64,000 nt of DNA, from NCBI GenBank assembly GCA_030323885.1, contig CM059198.1, positions 55,826,917-55,890,916 on the forward strand, in the 5' to 3' direction. Positions 60,106 through 64,000 of this stretch are shown one piece after another. This stretch comes from Branchipolynoe longqiensis (Eukaryota; Annelida; Polychaeta; Phyllodocida; Polynoidae). The stretch's first letter is position 1. Each line of letters opens with the position of its first letter. A program made the position numbers and the translations under genes. Below the pieces are notes generated by a model. That model was not told the DNA's origin and did not search any database. It saw nothing but the letters and a program-made list of their open reading frames with translations.

Positions 60106-61211
60106 TTAGTATCTTTCTTGCTGTCGAGATGTTTTGACTGCTTGGCGGCTGTTTCTACTTGTTTGAACAGGTATTGGAGTTGACTCCCAAACATCTTGGT
60201 GTTGTCCAGTGGCTTCCCTTTTATTGGCTTGGGAGCCAGGAAGAGTGTATACTCTTTACCGTCATTGTCGACCACTTTCTTCGAACGTGCCACCTCTTTG
60301 CCCGCGTCGGTTGTGACCGATTTAAATACATTTTCGAACCTGCGGTACGATAGAAAGTTGCTAGTAGCAGTCAGAGCAGCAATGGCTGCGTTGATATCAG
60401 GAGTAACGGTTGTGAACTTGTTACTGACCATCATGCGGTTAGCAACTGGCATGATAGCCGAAAGGGCTACGAGCACTCCTTTGTGGACTGTGTGCAGGCA
60501 AGATTCGAATTTCTTACGATCTTCACTCATCTTTACATCATCGTCCATCTCTTTGATGGTCGCCTGAGGAATACCCTTTATCCCAGTGTACTGTTCGGCC
60601 AGTTTCGTGAGTGTTTCTGCCGGTTTAAAGGTATCGAAATGGCCCCTCAGGTTTGTGCGCATTAACGAACAGGTGTTAATGCGCTTCTTCTTGTCAGCCC
60701 TGATCTTTTTGGCCACTTTCACGGTAATGTCCGCGAATGCGCCTGGGTGTGGGTCGTCAGACCCTGAGTCAGTTGATGTAGAGTCGTCGGACGAGTCTGA
60801 CGAGGAAGATTTTGATTTCTTTTTCTTTTTAGACTTAGATTTCTTCTTAGTCCTTTTGACTTTGCGTGTTTTGTTACCGGCTTGGTAGTAGTCGTCTCCT
60901 TCTGACGACTTTTTATGTCGCCGCTTCTTCCCGATGACGATTTCTGAATCCGTTGTTTGGGGTTCAGAAAGGTCTTCCCAATCCGATTGGTCGGAAGGTG
61001 AGCCCCGTTTAGTGGGCGTTTTGGGCGGCGGTGTTGGGAGCAGCTGTTGCAGCTGCTCGCGAATGAGCCTCACCATCTGCTCGTTGGTGTCAGGCTGGGA
61101 GGGTCCTGCCTCCGGAGAACGGTCACGTGATGTGCCCGATAAGCGACCAGGGGTCGCGTCCCCCTCGCTTAGCGTGTGTGGAGCACCCTTACTACCCCGC
61201 TTCGCGGCCAT
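59907..61211 (-). CDS. DIRS gag-like ORF, 434 aa
   Basis: Starts at an ATG 1.2 kb from the RT core. Residues 50-110 are Pro/Asp-rich and polar; about 115-150 is a Lys-rich run; about 145-170 is a Ser/Asp-rich acidic run; 170-350 is the likely folded part (KFESCLHTVHKGVLVALSAI, NFLSYRRFENVFKSV); the C-terminus is Arg/Gly/Asn-rich. No CCHC zinc knuckle. This matches DIRS gag-like proteins, thought to bind element RNA. Intact over its full length. Confidence 0.85.
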   Translation of the reverse strand: MAAKRGSKGAPHTLSEGDATPGRLSGTSRDRSPEAGPSQPDTNEQMVRLIREQLQQLLPTPPPKTPTKRGSPSDQSDWEDLSEPQTTDSEIVIGKKRRHKKSSEGDDYYQAGNKTRKVKRTKKKSKSKKKKKSKSSSSDSSDDSTSTDSGSDDPHPGAFADITVKVAKKIRADKKKRINTCSLMRTNLRGHFDTFKPAETLTKLAEQYTGIKGIPQATIKEMDDDVKMSEDRKKFESCLHTVHKGVLVALSAIMPVANRMMVSNKFTTVTPDINAAIAALTATSNFLSYRRFENVFKSVTTDAGKEVARSKKVVDNDGKEYTLFLAPKPIKGKPLDNTKMFGSQLQYLFKQVETAAKQSKHLDSKKDTNTAKFKKSRSDFRGRRTGFSSNRFGNRNQYQPRRRGQRNQYGWNDGNRPFRRENPSQKQFPKPGNK

Positions 61212-61960
61212 CTTGAGTCGTCTGAAATAACCAAAAGAGGGTATTTAGTACGATCTCAAGGAATGACTGAACCAGTGGAACAGTGTCAGAGGGCAATACA
61301 ACCCTTGTATGGTAATAAAACTGTATTTACACCAGTTTTATACCAGGCGTGCGTAATCTAAGGTATAACGAAAGTGTAACGGTCGGAGAACCGAACCGAA
61401 ACACATCGCGGGGTAGGGACCAGTGTAGTGTCCCACCCACACTCTCTGTATCATAGACTTCTCCCTCCTGTGGCTTCTACGCCAACAAATTGGAGAAAAT
61501 ATTATGACACTCGGAGGTACGCCTCAGAAAAAACTATCATAACGACGAAATGGCTCCAGCCAATGTGTCTCTCCGTTGGGCAACGGGCGGCAATGTAATG
61601 CTATCTAAGCGACGAAATGACTCCAGTCAACATGTCTCTCCGTTCGGCAACGGGCGGCAAAAACAAAATGGATGCCTCAATCTACAGCACCGGATAAGCA
61701 CAACGCTCTTAAAATTACATATACAGCAAGCCAGCTTTGTTATAAAAGGCTGTTAAGCATGTGCTAGAGACATTCATAAACATGTATGACAGTTTATGTT
61801 CCGGTACTTACAGTAGAAACTGAGTAATCCGTGGTAAAAACTGCTGAGCTGCTCGTAACGTTCCTCCAGTTATGAGCGGAATATGCTAATTGCTGAACCC
61901 GGATGTTGCTTCCTTCTCCCTCGGCCTCGAGTAGCCGAGGCGTTGTACCGAGGTAAAATA
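61212..61960 (-). other. DIRS 5' leader and terminal segment
   Basis: Holds a 67 bp spaced duplicate (CGACGAAATG(G/A)CTCCAG ... CAACGGGCGGCAA at 61,543-61,595 and 61,610-61,663). The outer end, read on the minus strand, is TTTTACCTCGGTACAACGCC then GGGAGAAGGAAGCAACATCC. Confidence 0.75.
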
Positions 61961-61974
61961 TATATATAATAAAC

Positions 61975-62820
61975 ATATATATGTGCTGTAGAATCCATTA
62001 TGGTAATATCAACAAGGACACTATCTATCTTCAGTTCCCTATATTAGAGTATACTCATGATATGCTATCTAACTGGCCATGTGTAGTTCAGTATTGGCCA
62101 AACTGGTGCCACCTGTCAGGGGCCCTAAGCACTGTCTGCTAGTAGTCCAGGAACATTAGGTTTTAACCCGGAAAAAAATAATGTCAAGCTGAATTTTTTT
62201 GTACAGGCTCAGTTCATCTTGGTGAGTAACATATCAAAAGTCCCCTAAAATCCCACCCTTGCTTCATTCCTAAAAAAATGGTGTTACCTAGCAACCATAG
62301 CTGAATGCTAAATCGCCCAGAAAATGCCCTTATGGATTAACTAATTCCACTATTAATCTAACATTTACTTGTATTTATCATTCTGATTAATAAGCAAGTA
62401 CAACAATACATACAACAACACCATACATATTTATTATACATGGTAACCAATGGCAACAGCATACATTGCAGCCAAAGTATGGTAGCGCTAGCATGAATAT
62501 TAGCAACCACATCCAAACTATGTCGCGATGAAAGTGTAGTAGATCATGTTATTATTAGTACAAAATATAAACAGTACAAATGGTCAATATCTTGTTTGAA
62601 ACTGTTTCATATCTGTGAATTATGCTGATCAATGACAACCTATGTCCGAACATATGCATAGCAACCAGCGTAATTGAAATGCATGTCCATTGTTTAGCGC
62701 CATATTATGGTTTTATTATTAGGTGTGTAATATATGCTAATGAATTAATTCCTTCCTTCATCCATCAATCAGTCTGTTCGTCCTGCCATCCTTTCGTTCA
62801 TCCATCCATCTGTCCGCCCG
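61975..62820. other. Unassigned AT-rich DNA with CCAT repeat
   Basis: No gene or known element seen. ATCCATCCATC-type tetranucleotide repeats at 62,757-62,835 precede the coding relic at 62,840. Confidence 0.5.
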
Positions 62821-62839
62821 TCCATCCATCCATCCTCCT

Positions 62840-64000
62840 ATGCATATCGTTCCATCTGAGATCGTGGCTGCCTCAGATGAACTGGACAATGTTGTTGTTA
62901 GATTAGGTGGCTTCCACCTATTGATGTCTTATATGGGAGCTATTGGCAACATAATGTCAGGCAGTGGATTAGAAGAACTGTGGAGCACAATATATGCCAA
63001 AGGCTTTGTTGCACACATGACAACTGGAAACGCATATTCACGTACTCTGCGTGCTCACTATCTTACTGAAGAAACTCTGGCCACTATCCTTCTGCAAACA
63101 CCAGACTGCCTTAGTGAAGATGGCAAAGGTACATTGACAAAGCTTTATCAGGAACTTTTGAAAGAGAAAACATCTTTTGGAAGATGGATTGGGGACTATT
63201 GTTATTAGTCAACTGAAGCAACTTCTCAAACAGCTGTCTGACCACGCCAAAGCTATATCTCGAACAGCTAAACTCTGGATCCAATACTTTGAGCAAGTTA
63301 ACATCATGCGGTTATTTGTCAGAGCAGAGAGGACAGGTGACTGAGAGCTTCACTGCTATACTGGCACATGCGATTATTTGTCAGAGCAGAGAGGATAGGT
63401 GACTGGGAGCTTCACCGCTATACTGTCACAAAAATGCTTCCACACCCACATGCCGCAGGACATCTTCCATACGCAAAATTGGCACATCTATATGTACAGC
63501 AAATGACAGAATTGTCAAAGAGGATGACTTCGGAAGAATACAACATGTTCACAAACAGGGGTTTCTTCACAATCCGCCGAAGTGACAAGTTCTGGTGTGG
63601 AGTTTGGTCTGACATGACCATCGAACAGGTACTGATGGAGCTATCAAGACCTCGGGAGGATTAACCCGTGGCCGTGGAATCAGCGAGAGCACACTTGCAC
63701 AGTGGGTGCTTGCTCTACCGCTGTATGTACCACTATGTAATGCCCTGGAAACATTCACTGGCATCAACCCAGGTACATCTGAGCAGCACAAAGAGCATAA
63801 GGAGGTTCTTACCTCAAGACAAACCAGAGACAATCATGACTTAAACTCCGCCCTGGAATGGCTAGAAGCACACCCTCCCTGTATGAACAAACCAGATAAT
63901 ACCTTGGTTTCCCTTGCTACTGGAATTATAGCACACAAAACCATTAACTGCGATGAAGCTGAACGTCATGGATTCAAAGCTATGCAGGAAATGGTTGGTA
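62840..64000 (+). pseudogene. Decayed copy of a multi-copy invertebrate protein family of unknown function
   Basis: Conserved pieces in order: VVRLGGFHLLMSYMGAIGNI (from 62,893), NAYSRTLRAHYLTEETLATI, then after a frame change AKLWIQYFEQVN, MRLFVRAERIGDWELH, AHLYVQQM and NRGFFTIRRSDKFWCGVWSD, then after another frame change GGLTRGRGISESTLAQWVL, GTSEQHKEHKEVLTSRQTRD and on past the window end. From general knowledge, proteins with R-x-G-G-F-H, R-A-H-K-like and G-L-T-R-G-R-G-I-S motifs are present in very many copies in cnidarian, mollusc and lancelet genomes and have no assigned activity. A 64 bp tandem duplication (63,304-63,431) and at least two frameshifts disable this copy. It may belong to a transposon; I cannot tell which. 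Confidence 0.75.
63304..63431 (+). repeat. 64 bp tandem duplication inside the coding relic
   Basis: CATGCGGTTATTTGTCAGAG and CATGCGATTATTTGTCAGAG begin two near-identical 64 bp units, the first with an in-frame stop (GGTGACTGAGAGC against GGTGACTGGGAGC). Confidence 0.88.

Larger units (their letters stand above)
56611..61960 (-). mobile_element. DIRS-type retrotransposon, nearly complete
   Basis: Element reads on the minus strand from about 61,960 to 56,611. Order: 5' end and leader, gag-like ORF, RT, RNase H, tyrosine recombinase, internal complementary region, 3' end. DIRS elements copy RNA with RT and insert a circle with a tyrosine recombinase, so they make no target duplication; none is seen, both flanks being TA-rich. 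Frameshifts break the RT/RNase H ORF, so this copy is probably not autonomous. Confidence 0.92.

Overview
This is animal (metazoan) nuclear DNA, not a microbial locus. It has short exons with GT/AG borders, long introns, tRNA-derived SINEs, DIRS and non-LTR retrotransposons, solo LTRs and many small inverted-repeat elements. The gene content (a REJ plus GAIN/GPS polycystin-type receptor) and the repeat mix suggest a marine invertebrate. A lancelet (amphioxus) or another invertebrate deuterostome is my best guess, but nothing in the window settles the species.

The one clear host gene is on the minus strand between 50,619 and 1,981. I could place 17 exons with matching splice phases: 2,375 coding bases, or about 5% of that span. 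Read in order they give the end of a REJ region, a helical linker, a GAIN-type region and the first part of a GPS proteolysis motif. The 5' exons (signal peptide, other ectodomains, start of REJ) and the 3' exons (rest of GPS, PLAT and membrane domains) were not found and probably lie outside the window. The gene is best called a partial polycystin-1 / PKDREJ-like receptor.

Almost everything else is mobile DNA. (1) 14.0-18.8 kb: an unusual unit with two almost identical 305 bp direct repeats (TATA promoter inside) around a 2.9 kb GC-rich tandem array and a broken tyrosine recombinase gene, all flanked by an identical 157 bp duplication of AT-rich DNA. This is the best candidate here for something undescribed. 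(2) 56.6-62.0 kb: a nearly complete DIRS retrotransposon (minus strand) with gag-like ORF, RT, RNase H and tyrosine recombinase, plus the diagnostic internal complementary region. (3) 44.4-46.4 kb and 38.6-38.9 kb: truncated non-LTR retrotransposons. (4) Three solo LTRs of one family with perfect 4 bp target duplications. (5) Two SINE families that share heads and tails. (6) At least ten families of non-autonomous inverted-repeat elements, several nested in each other. (7) Tandem arrays at 0.8-1.9, 12.9-13.9, 14.5-17.3 and 29.8-30.5 kb. (8) At the right edge, plus strand, a decayed copy of a multi-copy invertebrate protein family of unknown function.

The introns record a layered history: a tandem copy of part of a receptor exon (51.4-52.4 kb) was later split by a SINE and an LTR; two MITE families are each found inserted in the other; and one MITE has grown an internal seven-copy satellite. 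No CRISPR array, rRNA gene or convincing functional tRNA gene was seen.
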